This document shows, piece after piece, positions 8,453-17,205 of a DNA stretch of 64,000 bases (the first letter of the stretch is position 1; each line of letters starts with the position of its first letter). Made by a program: the position numbers and the translations under genes. The notes under the pieces were generated by a model, which was not told where the DNA came from, did not search any database, and saw only the letters and a program-made list of their open reading frames with translations. The stretch lies in NCBI GenBank assembly GCA_016712315.1, contig JADJRG010000019.1:124001-188000 (forward strand), given 5' to 3'. The DNA comes from Nannocystis sp. GTDB taxonomy: Bacteria; Myxococcota_A; Polyangia; Nannocystales; Nannocystaceae.

Positions 8453-10795
8453 CTACGCGGGGCGCTTGGTGAGGGCGAAGGGGAGGAAGACGAGGCTCAA
8501 GATCTGGACCTGGGCGGCGAGGATCACGGCGGCGTCGGCGAGGCGGAGCGCGCCGAGCAGGCCGAGGCTGGGGCCGATCACGACGGCGACCAGGAAGACC
8601 GCACGAAAGGCGCCGCCTGCACCCTCACCGAAGAGGTGACGCGCCGCCGCTGCGCCCTGGGCGGCCCACGCGGCCATCGCGGTGAGGGTGAGGGCGAGGG
8701 CGGTGAGGGCGAGGACCCAGGAGCCGGCGGCGCCGAGGTGCTGGCCCCAGGTGCGGGCGATAAGGCCGGCTCCGTCCGTGGCGAGCACAGGGCCCTCGAG
8801 ACCCGCGGCGAGGAGCGCGGCGGGGCCAGGGTGAACGAGGCCGCCCGATCGCGGGGCGTCGGCGTCGAGCGGGATGAGGGCGCGGCGGCCGGCGTAGCGC
8901 GCGGGCAGGCGGGCGTCGCTGTGGACCTCGACGCGCAGCTCGGCCGGCGGGGTGAGCAGGTAGGGGCCTTCATAGTCGGCGGCCGCGGCGAGGGCACGGA
9001 GGGCCTTGGGGTCGGCGGCGGCGAAGCGGAGGCGGCCGGCGAAGAGGCGCGGCTGGACGCCGACGCGGAGATCAAGCGCTGGATCGCTGCGGTGGCGGAA
9101 GATCGCGGTGTCGGCGGCGGCGAGGAAGTCCCACGGGGGGGCCTCGATCTCGCCGATCCGGTTGATGAAGCCGAGCCTCAGGCCGCGCTCGGGCGTGGTG
9201 AAGCGGACGCGGGTGACCTCGCCGATCGCGGGCGTGAACTCGGGGGCGCTGATCAAGGCGCGAGGGAGCGCAGGGAGGCCGTCGTCGAAGAAGGGGCCGC
9301 GGTAGCCGAGGGCGAGGGCGTCGCGGACCGAGAGCGCGGCGGGATCTTCTTCGGTGAGATCTTCGTAGAGGGCGAGGTGCTCGCCGATCTGAGGGCGGGC
9401 AGAGAAGGCGCGCTCGACGACGCCGATGAAGTGGAGGTCGTCCAGGACGATGAAGGGGCCGTCGAGGCCGCGCGCGGCGACTTGGGCGCGCATGTTGAGG
9501 GCCGGGTCGCGGGGGGTGAGCTTGAGGAAGGTGCCGGCGCCGACTTTGACGAGCTCGCGCTCGCACGGGACGATGAGGTCGTAGCCGGGGTTCTTGGCGC
9601 GCTCCGGATCTTTGTCGCGGAAGACGACGGTGTCGCTGGCAGCGGTGACGGTCCAGGCGGGTAGGGCGACGATGTTCTCGTCGCGGAAGAGCTGGCCAGC
9701 CCGGTGGCCGCGCGGGGAGGCGCGCAGGACCATGGGGTAACGATGGTCTTCGCGCAGGGGGGTGTCGGCGGGGAGGATGAAGGTCTGGCCGCGCTCGCTG
9801 GGCAAGAGGCCGCGGCTGTGGTGCGGCTCGAGGTCGAGGAGCTCGCGCTCGGCGATCTGGGCGGCAGGCGCGGGGCCGTGGGCGAGCAGGGTGAGGGCGG
9901 TGAGGGTGCCGACGACGCCGCTGATCAGAGGTGCGAGCATGGCGCGCGCCCCTGCTCGCTCGGGATCGCTGGCGCGCGCGAGCTCGCCGGTGAGGGCGGC
10001 TCCGCCGAGGCCGGTGGCGCCGGCCATGGTCGCGCGGAGGACGCCGTGGGTGACGGCGGTGATGGTGCCGCCGACGGCGCCTCCGAGGAGGGCGTCGCCG
10101 GTGGTGGCGGACGCGAGGGCGCGGGCGAGGGCGGCGGCGACGGCGGCGGTGTCGCTGAGGAGGAGGGCGAGGGTGAGGAGGAGGTAGATCGCCAGCGCCC
10201 AGCCGGCGACCCGCAGGACGTGGTGACGGAGCTGAGCGCGGGCGATCAGGAGGAGCGGGAGGGCGCCAGCGAGCAGGAGGAGGGCGACCGCCCAGGGTTG
10301 GGCGTGGGTGACTTCGCGGAGGACGGCGCCGATCTGCTGGCCCTGGAAGAGGGCGCCGACGCTGATCGCGGCGAGCGCGAGGAAGAGCGCGAAGAGCAAG
10401 GCGAGGGCCTTGCCAGGGCCCTCGAGGCCGGCCTCGAGGGCGCGCATGGTGCTGGCGACGAGGGCTCCTCGGGCGTCGTGGCCGCGGGTGCGGGCGGCGA
10501 GGCTGGCGTCGAGCCAGACGAGGCCCATGCCGAGGAAGGTGGCGACCCAGATCCAGGGGAGCGCTCCGGGGCCGCCGAGGCTGACCGCGAGGGCGCCGCC
10601 GCCGATGCTGGCCATGCCGGCGCCGCTGGCGACCGCGGCGAGGGCGAGGAAGGGCGGGCCTTCGCCGGTGAGCGCCTGCGGGAGCCGCCGGAGCTGGACG
10701 AACACGGTGAAGAGGGCGACGACGACGCCGGCGCCGAGCAGGATGTAGACGAGGGCGACGCCCAGAGGGCCCGTGGGGTCGTAGACCGCGTTCAT
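8453..10795 (-). CDS. Alanine/cation symporter (AgcS/SAF family)-like protein with a large soluble insertion
   Basis: 780 residues from the ATG at 10795. The first 310 residues carry many hydrophobic helices and an AgcS-like signature, IGGGALAVSLGGPGALPWIW, then GLVWLDASLAARTRGHD. The segment HGVLRATMAGATGLGGAALT (about 250-269) and the following SDPERAGARAMLAP also fit the family. Residues about 310-650 are a soluble insertion. The family pattern resumes at GAGLIARTWGQHLGAAGSWV and ends with several helices. The insertion holds two related segments, about residues 379-478 and 554-645, which look like an internal duplication. Family members are usually about 450-550 residues with no such insert. 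Transport of small amino acids with Na+ or H+ is inferred. tRNA-Sec lies about 100 bases upstream. Confidence 0.75.
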   Translation of the reverse strand: MNAVYDPTGPLGVALVYILLGAGVVVALFTVFVQLRRLPQALTGEGPPFLALAAVASGAGMASIGGGALAVSLGGPGALPWIWVATFLGMGLVWLDASLAARTRGHDARGALVASTMRALEAGLEGPGKALALLFALFLALAAISVGALFQGQQIGAVLREVTHAQPWAVALLLLAGALPLLLIARAQLRHHVLRVAGWALAIYLLLTLALLLSDTAAVAAALARALASATTGDALLGGAVGGTITAVTHGVLRATMAGATGLGGAALTGELARASDPERAGARAMLAPLISGVVGTLTALTLLAHGPAPAAQIAERELLDLEPHHSRGLLPSERGQTFILPADTPLREDHRYPMVLRASPRGHRAGQLFRDENIVALPAWTVTAASDTVVFRDKDPERAKNPGYDLIVPCERELVKVGAGTFLKLTPRDPALNMRAQVAARGLDGPFIVLDDLHFIGVVERAFSARPQIGEHLALYEDLTEEDPAALSVRDALALGYRGPFFDDGLPALPRALISAPEFTPAIGEVTRVRFTTPERGLRLGFINRIGEIEAPPWDFLAAADTAIFRHRSDPALDLRVGVQPRLFAGRLRFAAADPKALRALAAAADYEGPYLLTPPAELRVEVHSDARLPARYAGRRALIPLDADAPRSGGLVHPGPAALLAAGLEGPVLATDGAGLIARTWGQHLGAAGSWVLALTALALTLTAMAAWAAQGAAAARHLFGEGAGGAFRAVFLVAVVIGPSLGLLGALRLADAAVILAAQVQILSLVFLPFALTKRPA

Positions 10796-10871
10796 GGCAG
10801 GAAGGGTTACAGGGCCGGCGGACGGCCGACAAGGGGCGGGGCCGTGGCTCCTCCACGATCGACGCGAAGAG

Positions 10872-10898
10872 GGGCGCCTCCGCCGGTCGGAGGCGCCC
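10872..10898 (-). terminator. Hairpin directly downstream of tRNA-Sec
   Basis: Perfect 11-bp stem (10872-10882 with 10888-10898, arm GGGCGCCTCCG) with a 5-base loop, starting three bases after the tRNA 3' end on the minus strand. There is no T run. The first arm repeats the tRNA 3' end sequence GCGCCTCCG. It probably acts in processing or termination. Confidence 0.5.
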
Positions 10899-10900
10899 AG

Positions 10901-10995
10901 CGGAGGCGCACAGGGATCGAACCTGCCCAGGACGCTCCTCGCGCCCCGCACCGGTTTTGAAGACCGGGGACCGCACCAGCGAGCCACGCGCCTCC
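10901..10995 (-). tRNA. selC: tRNA-Sec, anticodon TCA
   Basis: Selenocysteine tRNA. The minus strand forms an 8-bp acceptor stem, GGAGGCGC (10995-10988) with GCGCCTCC. This is followed by discriminator G at 10901; CCA is not encoded. The anticodon arm is CCGGT-CTTCAAA-ACCGG with TCA at 10960-10958. The T arm is GCAGG-TTCGATC-CCTGT, and the long variable arm GGGCGC-GAGGA-GCGTCC is typical of the type. The 8-bp acceptor, long variable arm, UCA anticodon and 95-nt length separate it from tRNA-Ser. It implies that the organism makes selenoproteins; selA, selB and selD are not in this window, and I found no gene here with a convincing in-frame UGA. Confidence 0.93.
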
Positions 10996-11134
10996 ACCCG
11001 CGAGGCTACGCGCGGCGGCGCCCGATCACCAGGCCGAAGTGCCGCGGCGCTCGCCGGCAGGTGCCGGTGTCAGCCGCGCGAGGGCGGGATCCATGCTGAT
11101 GGGGGCGTGTGGCATCATCGATCTCATCGTCGTC

Positions 11135-12052
11135 ATGAAAGAGATGAACACGGCTCATGTCTCTGGAATCGAGCTCAGCCACCTGCGGGTGCTGGATCTG
11201 CTCCTCAAGACAGGTAGCACGGTGCAGGCGGCGCGGGCGCTGGGGCTGACGCAGAGCGCGGTGAGCCACGCGCTGCGGCGGCTGCGCGAGGGGCTGGAGG
11301 ACCCGCTGTTCGTGCGGGTGGGGCGCGGGCTGGCGCCGACCGAGCGGGCGCTGGGGCTGCGGGCGCAGCTCGCGGAGGCGCTCGCGGCGGTGGAGCGGGT
11401 GTTTGAGCGCTCGGAGGGCTTTGACCCGGGCAGCCTGCGGGCGACGTTCCGGATCGGCGGGGCAGACTACGCGGAGCTGCTGGTGCTGCCGCGGCTGCTG
11501 CCGCTGCTGGCGACGGCGGCGCCTGGGGTGGACGTGACGGTGATCGCCGCGGGCGACGCGGTGGAGGCGCGACTCCAGCGCGCGGAGCTGGATCTGGCGC
11601 TGGGCGGCTACTTTGAGGAGCGGGCGGGGTTGATGCTGCGGCCGCTGCTGCGTGACCCGTTTGTGGTGGTGTGCGCGCCGCAGCACGCGCCGCAGGAGCT
11701 GACGCTGGAGCGCTACCTGGCTGGCCGGCACGTGCTGGTGACGCCGCGCGGGCTGCCAGGGGGGATGGTCGATGAGCGGCTGGCGCAGCTCGGGCTGAGC
11801 CGCAGGGTGGTGGCGCGCACGCCGACGTTCCAGACGGCGCTGGCGCTGGCGGCGAGGACGGAGCTGCTCGCGACGATCCCGCGCAGCTTGGCGCGCGAAT
11901 TCTCGCGGACGACGGCGCTGACGCTGCTGCCTCCGCCGCTAGAGCTGCCCGAGGTGCGCTTCGCGGCGCTGTTCGCGGCGTCACGTCAGGGTGATCGCGC
12001 GCACCGGTGGCTGCGTGAGCTCATCGCGGGGGTGATCGACGTGAGCCGGTGA
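11135..12052 (+). CDS. LysR-family transcriptional regulator
   Basis: 305 residues from the ATG at 11135 (MKEMNTAHVSG); the ATG at 11144 is equally possible, and no clear ribosome site decides. The N-terminal winged helix reads LRVLDLLLKTGSTVQAARAL then LTQSAVSHALRRLREGLEDP, the LysR DNA-binding signature. The co-inducer-binding part follows from about residue 95 (FRIGGADYAELLVLPRLLPL), with a second Rossmann-like half ending in RWLRELIAG. It is divergent from tRNA-Sec and 97 bases upstream of a beta-propeller lipoprotein that it may control. Effector unknown. Confidence 0.9.
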   Translation: MKEMNTAHVSGIELSHLRVLDLLLKTGSTVQAARALGLTQSAVSHALRRLREGLEDPLFVRVGRGLAPTERALGLRAQLAEALAAVERVFERSEGFDPGSLRATFRIGGADYAELLVLPRLLPLLATAAPGVDVTVIAAGDAVEARLQRAELDLALGGYFEERAGLMLRPLLRDPFVVVCAPQHAPQELTLERYLAGRHVLVTPRGLPGGMVDERLAQLGLSRRVVARTPTFQTALALAARTELLATIPRSLAREFSRTTALTLLPPPLELPEVRFAALFAASRQGDRAHRWLRELIAGVIDVSR

Positions 12053-12149
12053 GCGGCGAGCGAGGCGCGATGAACGATGAACGTGAGGCATGGCAGAGGG
12101 TCGCCTGATTCATGTCAGGGGGCCGGCGACGCGGGCCAGACTGCGGGCG

Positions 12150-13250
12150 ATGCGTACGATCAAGCCCTCTCCATTCCGCCCCTATCTATTCTCGCTCGCC
12201 GTGGCGGCGGTCGCGTGCAGCGGCGACGACTCCGGCGAGACCAGCGACACCAACACGACGAGCACCAGCTCGTCGACGACCAGCGCGGAGAGCGAGTCCG
12301 GCGCCGATACGACTGACACGACGACGAGCGAGTCGACGAGCACGACGAGCACGACGAGCACGACGGACACGACGACGGACACGACGACGGACACGACGAC
12401 GGACACGACGACCGATACGACGACCGACACGGGCGGGGTCGAGTACGACTTCGAGGTGGTGCCCGGCTTCGCGGTGCCAGAGAGCTGCTTGTGGGACCCT
12501 GGGACCAAGAGCTGGTACGTGTCGAACATCGCGCCGCAGTCGATGGACCTGACGGCGCCGGACGGGATCGGCTGGATCAGCCGGCTGGACGCGAGCGGGG
12601 CGATCGTCGATGAGAAGTGGGCCGAAGGGTTCGATACGCCGGCGGGGCTGCGGATCGCGGGTGATGTGTTGATCGTCAACGACATCAAGCGGATCCACGA
12701 GGTGGAGCTGGCGTCCGGCACGATCCTGCTCACCCACGAGTTCCCGAACGCGGTGCTGTTGAACGATCCCGCGGTCGACCTGGTGGCGGGGATCGGCTAC
12801 GCGACCGACACCTTCGGTAACGCGATCTACCAGTTCCAGCTCGGGGACCTGAGCAACGACGCGCTGCTGGTCGCGGACGCGGGGCTGAAGGGGCCGAACG
12901 GGCTGCACTACGCGGACGGGGCGCTCTACGTGGCGAGCCTGGTGGACTTCGTGCCGGAGAACCTGGGGCCGTTCCTCCGCCTAGACGTCGCGAGCAAGGA
13001 GCTGTCGCAGCTCGGCGATTTTTTGGGGAAATTCGACGGGCTGGAGCCGTGGAAGGGCGGGTTCATGCTGACGGAGAACCCGAGCGGGGTGCTGCTTCTC
13101 GTCGATCAGGAGGGGAACGAGTCGGTGTTCATCGACCTGCTGACAGACCACGGCTTCGCGCCCGCGGCTGACCACGGGATCGATGAGGCGGGCGGGGTGA
13201 TCTGCGTGCCGGACCTGGCGTCGAACGTGGGCTTCGTGCGGCTCAAGTAG
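12150..13250 (+). CDS. Lipoprotein with SMP-30/NHL-like beta-propeller
   Basis: 366 residues. The ATG at 12150 (MRTIKPSPFR) gives a signal peptide ending AVAAVACSGDD with lipidation expected at C23. A Ser/Thr/Asp tether runs to about residue 97. The remaining 270 residues form a sugar-lactonase-like propeller, with repeats such as SYVSNIAPQS-like WYVSNIAPQ, GIGYATDTFGNAIY and PNGLHYADGALYVASLVD, typical of SMP-30/gluconolactonase or PQQ/NHL-like folds. A strict lactonase metal site is not obvious, so binding or signalling roles remain possible. It follows the LysR gene on the same strand and converges with sspB 23 bases downstream. Confidence 0.75.
   Translation: MRTIKPSPFRPYLFSLAVAAVACSGDDSGETSDTNTTSTSSSTTSAESESGADTTDTTTSESTSTTSTTSTTDTTTDTTTDTTTDTTTDTTTDTGGVEYDFEVVPGFAVPESCLWDPGTKSWYVSNIAPQSMDLTAPDGIGWISRLDASGAIVDEKWAEGFDTPAGLRIAGDVLIVNDIKRIHEVELASGTILLTHEFPNAVLLNDPAVDLVAGIGYATDTFGNAIYQFQLGDLSNDALLVADAGLKGPNGLHYADGALYVASLVDFVPENLGPFLRLDVASKELSQLGDFLGKFDGLEPWKGGFMLTENPSGVLLLVDQEGNESVFIDLLTDHGFAPAADHGIDEAGGVICVPDLASNVGFVRLK
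12359..12432 (+). repeat. 12-bp tandem repeat encoding the lipoprotein tether
   Basis: About five head-to-tail copies of CGACGGACACGA (with ACC variants near the end) encode the repeated TTDT unit of the tether. A repeat of this type can change copy number without shifting the frame. Confidence 0.8.
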
Positions 13251-13273
13251 CGAGCCGGTATAGGCGTCGTCGC

Positions 13274-13897
13274 TCACTTGCCGCCGTCGATGACCCGGAA
13301 GATCGCGCGGCGGCGCTCGGCGACCGAGGGACCTGTCTCTACAGACATGTCCTTGTCGGCGGGCGCTTCGGCGTCGGCGGGCTCGGCGGGCTCAGCGGGC
13401 TCGGCTGGCGCGGGGACGGCGGCGAGGGGGCTGAGCGCCGGCTCCCGCGCCGCAGGGGCGGCGGCCCCGTCGTCGTCGGCCTTGGCGCCGCGGCGTCGGC
13501 GACGCGACTCGCCAGCGGCGCGCTCGCGCGAGCTGGTGGCTGGATCGCGCTGGGGCGCGAGGGTGAGGCCCATCTCGCGGCGCACGGAGGCGGGCGCGTT
13601 CTCCTCGAAGAAGACCTGCTGGCCGGCGCCTCGATCGACGATCATGTAGATCGCCGCGTACGGGAAGGTGCAGCGGGTGACGTAGCCGCCGAAGGAGAGG
13701 TCGACGTCGAGGCCGGTCGCGGTGAAGCGGAGGTCGAGCGGGTAGCTCGGGTCGAGGTCGATGATCAGCCGCTCCCCCCACTTCTCGCAGACGAAGTCAG
13801 GACAGACGATCCCCTCTCGGGTGAGATCGACTTGCAGCCGCGGACATGAGCCCTTCTGGTGGATCGCCTCGATCAGGCGGCGGACGCGGTTCTCCAT
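13274..13897 (-). CDS. sspB: SspB-like ClpXP protease adaptor
   Basis: 207 residues. The N-terminal ~110 residues fit the SspB substrate-binding domain: QVDLTREGIVCPDF, LIIDLDPSYPLDLRF, then LSFGGYVTRCTFPYAAIYMI, the typical barrel with the late aromatic/proline turn. A charged, Ala/Pro/Glu-rich linker of about 80 residues follows. The last residues RRAIFRVIDGGK resemble the short C-terminal tail by which SspB binds ClpX. The adaptor would deliver ssrA-tagged or other substrates to ClpXP. It lies 46 bases downstream of the FHA membrane gene on the same strand. The residue pattern supports the family; the ClpX-tail reading is inference. Confidence 0.8.
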   Translation of the reverse strand: MENRVRRLIEAIHQKGSCPRLQVDLTREGIVCPDFVCEKWGERLIIDLDPSYPLDLRFTATGLDVDLSFGGYVTRCTFPYAAIYMIVDRGAGQQVFFEENAPASVRREMGLTLAPQRDPATSSRERAAGESRRRRRGAKADDDGAAAPAAREPALSPLAAVPAPAEPAEPAEPADAEAPADKDMSVETGPSVAERRRAIFRVIDGGK

Positions 13898-13943
13898 GCG
13901 GGGGCGAGTCTATCCAAGTTCTCGCGGGCGCGCGCGGGGCCGC

Positions 13944-15311
13944 TCAGGCCTGGCTGAGGGGCTTGGCGGCCTCGACGGCGGTGAGGATGGCGCGGGCGGC
14001 CTCCTCCGGCTCGCCCCCCTCGAAGCGGCGCCGCAGGCCGAAGTAGAGGAGGAGGGCGAGGGTGGCCCCGAACGGCAGGATGACGGCGCCGAGCGCCGCG
14101 AGCAGGACGGCGCTGAGCAGGCCGCCGATGGCGCCGAGCAGGCCGAAGATCGCGAGCGGGATCGCGAGCGCGATCGCGATCGCGATCGCGACGATGAAGA
14201 CGAGGATGATCAGCGGCAAGGGGTCGCGCTTGGTCAGCTCGAGGGTGCGCAGGTTGATGTCGACCATGCGCTTGCCCTCGACGAAGTAGACCGGGCCGAT
14301 GAAGATGCCGAGCAAGATCCCCGGGATGATCAGGAAGAGCGCGCCGACGCCGGCGATCAGGCTGGCGAGGAAGAAGGATGGCCACACCTCGCGGGCTTCG
14401 TCGATCTGCTGCCTCCAGGCGGTCTGCGGGTCGATCGGGGCGCCGAGGTAGCGGCCGAGCATGAAGCGGTAGACGGCCGCGACAGCGAGCGGCAAGAGGG
14501 CGAGCTGCGCGAGGGCGAAGATAAAATTGATGACGCCGCCGACGTAAGGGATGAAGCCGAGGATCCCGCCGATGAGGGCGATCGGCACGGTGATGGCGCC
14601 GGTGATCAGCGAGGCCGGGATGATCACGGGCTGGAGGATCGACCAGGCTTGCTTCAAGAGTCCGGTGAGATCTCCGCCGGAGATCGGGAGCGCTCCGGGC
14701 GCGGGCGCGCTGTCGACGACGGGGAGGTGCTGCACGGTCGCCTCTTCATCGTCGATCTCCGGGCGCGGGGGCGCGGGCGGGGGCGCCTCTGGGGGCCGGG
14801 CTACGGGCTGTTGGAAGCCAGGCGGGGCGGAGATCGCCGGCATGTAGCCGGTCGGCGCGAGACCGAGCGCTTGTGGGTCGTCGGCGGCGGGGGAGGCGGG
14901 CGGGGTCGGGGCGCCGACAAGCGGGCGCGAGGGCGGCGGACCCGGCGGCGGGGCGAAGGGGGCGAGGCCAGCGCCAGCGACCATGGTGCGGCCCTTGCCC
15001 GCGGCGAGCGGGCTGTCGAGCGCCTGCACCGCGATTAAGGAATTGCCGAGGCGGATCGTCATGCCCTGCGAGAGCTCGAGGGTGTGGATCCGCCGGCCGT
15101 CGAGCAGGAAGGAGCCGTTGGTCGAGCCAAAGTCTTCGTAGCGGAGGACGCCGCCGGTGAAGGTGATCTGGCCGTGACGGCCAGAGACTTGGCTGTCACG
15201 GAGGGCGATATCGCCGACGTCGCGGCCGAAGGTGACTTGATCGCGGTTGGTGAAGACCCTGGTCTCCGCGGGGCGGTCGACGTACTGGATGTGTAACGTG
15301 AACGAGGCCAT
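13944..15311 (-). CDS. FHA-domain membrane protein
   Basis: 455 residues in three parts. Residues 1-95 are a forkhead-associated phosphopeptide-binding domain: GR (29-30), SGRH (43-46) and STNG (63-66) are all present. Residues about 110-205 are a Pro/Ala-rich linker. The rest is a membrane region with several helices, including a run IAIAIALAIPLAIFGL and the amphipathic segment TAWRQQIDEAREVWPSFFLA. It is probably a partner in Ser/Thr kinase signalling, with the FHA domain cytoplasmic. No kinase gene is adjacent. Upstream of sspB on the same strand and divergent from glpD. Confidence 0.85.
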   Translation of the reverse strand: MASFTLHIQYVDRPAETRVFTNRDQVTFGRDVGDIALRDSQVSGRHGQITFTGGVLRYEDFGSTNGSFLLDGRRIHTLELSQGMTIRLGNSLIAVQALDSPLAAGKGRTMVAGAGLAPFAPPPGPPPSRPLVGAPTPPASPAADDPQALGLAPTGYMPAISAPPGFQQPVARPPEAPPPAPPRPEIDDEEATVQHLPVVDSAPAPGALPISGGDLTGLLKQAWSILQPVIIPASLITGAITVPIALIGGILGFIPYVGGVINFIFALAQLALLPLAVAAVYRFMLGRYLGAPIDPQTAWRQQIDEAREVWPSFFLASLIAGVGALFLIIPGILLGIFIGPVYFVEGKRMVDINLRTLELTKRDPLPLIILVFIVAIAIAIALAIPLAIFGLLGAIGGLLSAVLLAALGAVILPFGATLALLLYFGLRRRFEGGEPEEAARAILTAVEAAKPLSQA

Positions 15312-15343
15312 CAGCTGCTCCGACTCGCGGTAGGCTCAGGGTC

Positions 15344-17044
15344 GTGTCCCTGATGCCGGTCGCCAGGCGCAATACTCGCGCCGAAACCCTCGCCGAACAA
15401 TCCCCCTTGCCTCACTGGGGGGCCGAAGAGCGGCGCGATCTGTTGGCGCGTTTGCACGCGCGCGCGCGCTCGGGCGAGGCGGAGACGCCTTGGGACCTGA
15501 TCGTGATCGGGGCGGGGATCATCGGCGCTGGGATCGCGCGCGACGCGGCGATCCGCGGGCTGCGCACGCTGGTGGTCGACGGCAACGACGTGGCCTTTGG
15601 GACAAGTTCGCGATCGACGCGGCTGATCCACGGGGGGGTGCGCTACCTCGAGCAAGGCGAGCTGGGGCTGGTGTACGAGGCGCTGCGCGAGCGCCGCCGG
15701 TTGTACCGCATGGCCCCGCACTTGGTGCAGCCGTCGAGCTTCGTCTTCCCCGCGTACGCGGGCGATCGCCTGCCGCTGTGGAAGCTTCGGATGGGCCTGG
15801 CGCTGTATGACGCGCTCAGCCTGTACCAGAGCCGCCACCGCCAGGTGGACGCGGCCGGGGCGCGGGCGATCGAGCCGCTGCTCGAGACGCACGAGCTGCG
15901 CGGCGCGGTGCTCTACGAGGACGCGGTGACCGATGACGCGCGCTTGACCTTGACGACAATGCAGAGCGCGCGCCGCCACGGCGCGTCGGTGCTGACGCAC
16001 ACGCCGGCGCTGCGGCTGCGCAAGGACGACGGGCTGCACGTGGTGGAGCTGGCAGGCGGGCTGGAGGTGACGGGCCGGCGGGTGATCGTGGCCGCGGGCC
16101 CGTGGACCAGCGAGCGGCTGCTGGGCGCGCCCGGGCGCGGGGTGCTGAAGCTGTCCCGCGGGGTGCACTTCGTGGTCCGCGCGGAGGACGTGCCGGTGCG
16201 CCAACCGCTGGTGATCCAGGTGCGCGGCGAGCGGCGGATCTTGTTCGTGGTGCCGTGGGGGACCCGGACGTACTTGGGGACGACCGATACCGCGTATGAG
16301 GGCGATCCGGGGGATTGCGGGGTAGAGCCGACGGACGCGGAGGCGCTGTTCTCGCTGGTGAAGCGGGTGCTGCCGAGCGCGCGCCTGGGGCCGGAGCGGA
16401 TCGTCAGCGCTTGGTCGGGGGTGCGACCGCTGGTGCTGGGGCGGGCGCCTCGGCGCGCCGGCGGGACGGCGGAGCTCTCGCGTAAACACCGGCTGATCGA
16501 GAACGCGGACGGGGTGGTCGCGCTGATCGGCGGGAAGCTGACGACCTACCGGGCGATGGCGAAGGACGCGGTGGACCACGTGATCGAGGGGCTGCCCGCG
16601 CACGATCCCGAGGGGCCGCGGTGGCCGCGGGCGACGACGCACTTGGAGCCGCTGGTGCTGGGTCGGCCGCTGGCGGTGGAAGAATTCGGGGACCCGCTGA
16701 TCGCAGATCTGGCGCAGCGCCACGGGCCTGACTCGCGGACGCTGGCGGCTCGGGCCCGTGAGGTGCCGGCGCTGGCCGAGCGGTTGGTGGCAGATCTGCC
16801 GTACCGCTGGGTCGAGGTGGAGCGGGCGATCGCGTTTGAAGGGGCGCTGCACCTGGACGACGTGCTGCGCCGCCGCCTGCCGCTGGCGTTGACCGATCCA
16901 GCGCTAGGAGCGCGGGTGGCCCGGAAGATCGCGACGATGTTGATCGAGGCGCGCGGCGCGGACGGGGCGGAGATCGAGGCGGAGATCGAGCGCTACCGCG
17001 AGCTGGTGTTCCGCGAGACGGGGCGCTCGGTGCCGGCGGTGTAG
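15344..17044 (+). CDS. glpD: Aerobic glycerol-3-phosphate dehydrogenase GlpD
   Basis: Membrane-associated FAD enzyme that oxidises sn-glycerol 3-phosphate to dihydroxyacetone phosphate and passes electrons to quinone. 566 residues from GTG at 15344 (ATG at 15353 is possible). The FAD-binding motif is LIVIGAGIIGAGIARDA, followed by the family signature SSRSTRLIHGGVRYLEQGEL. VVPWGTRTYLGTTDT and SGVRPLV also match GlpD, and a C-terminal regulatory domain is present. No glpK or glpF is next to it. It starts 32 bases from the divergent FHA gene, so the two promoters overlap. The quinone acceptor would plausibly be the menaquinone made by the men genes of this window. Confidence 0.93.
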   Translation: MSLMPVARRNTRAETLAEQSPLPHWGAEERRDLLARLHARARSGEAETPWDLIVIGAGIIGAGIARDAAIRGLRTLVVDGNDVAFGTSSRSTRLIHGGVRYLEQGELGLVYEALRERRRLYRMAPHLVQPSSFVFPAYAGDRLPLWKLRMGLALYDALSLYQSRHRQVDAAGARAIEPLLETHELRGAVLYEDAVTDDARLTLTTMQSARRHGASVLTHTPALRLRKDDGLHVVELAGGLEVTGRRVIVAAGPWTSERLLGAPGRGVLKLSRGVHFVVRAEDVPVRQPLVIQVRGERRILFVVPWGTRTYLGTTDTAYEGDPGDCGVEPTDAEALFSLVKRVLPSARLGPERIVSAWSGVRPLVLGRAPRRAGGTAELSRKHRLIENADGVVALIGGKLTTYRAMAKDAVDHVIEGLPAHDPEGPRWPRATTHLEPLVLGRPLAVEEFGDPLIADLAQRHGPDSRTLAARAREVPALAERLVADLPYRWVEVERAIAFEGALHLDDVLRRRLPLALTDPALGARVARKIATMLIEARGADGAEIEAEIERYRELVFRETGRSVPAV

Positions 17045-17049
17045 CGGGC

Positions 17050-17140
17050 TTACTCGGCTCGGAGCATCGGGACGAAGCGGACTCCACCCTCCTCACGCCG
17101 CGTGACGCCGGTGGGGGTGCCAGCTGATCGTTGAGGGCAG
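17050..17140 (-). pseudogene. Possible 3' remnant of a gene
   Basis: On the minus strand a TAA at 17052-17050 is preceded by a plausible protein end, PTGVTRREEGGVRFVPMLRAE, with codon choice like the minus-strand genes nearby (C-rich third positions). Nothing recognisable precedes it. It may be a leftover C-terminus in the 161-base gap between glpD and the next operon, or chance. Confidence 0.2.
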
Positions 17141-17205
17141 GAGCGGGGCCGCTGCGCCGAGCTTCAGCTCGCTGGTCGCGCATAAGGGGCGCGGCTGGTT
17201 GAGGT

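Noticed and set aside
10796..10900. Integrated element at selC
   Set aside because: Despite the repeated tRNA end, no integrase, phage or transposase gene is nearby.
10901..10995. Reading the tRNA as tRNA-Ser
   Set aside because: Anticodon is TCA, with an 8-bp acceptor stem and long variable arm typical of selenocysteine tRNA.
14168..14195. Run of GCGATCGC units resembling the HIP1 repeat
   Set aside because: It encodes alternating Ile/Ala in a membrane helix of the FHA protein, so simple codon repetition explains it.
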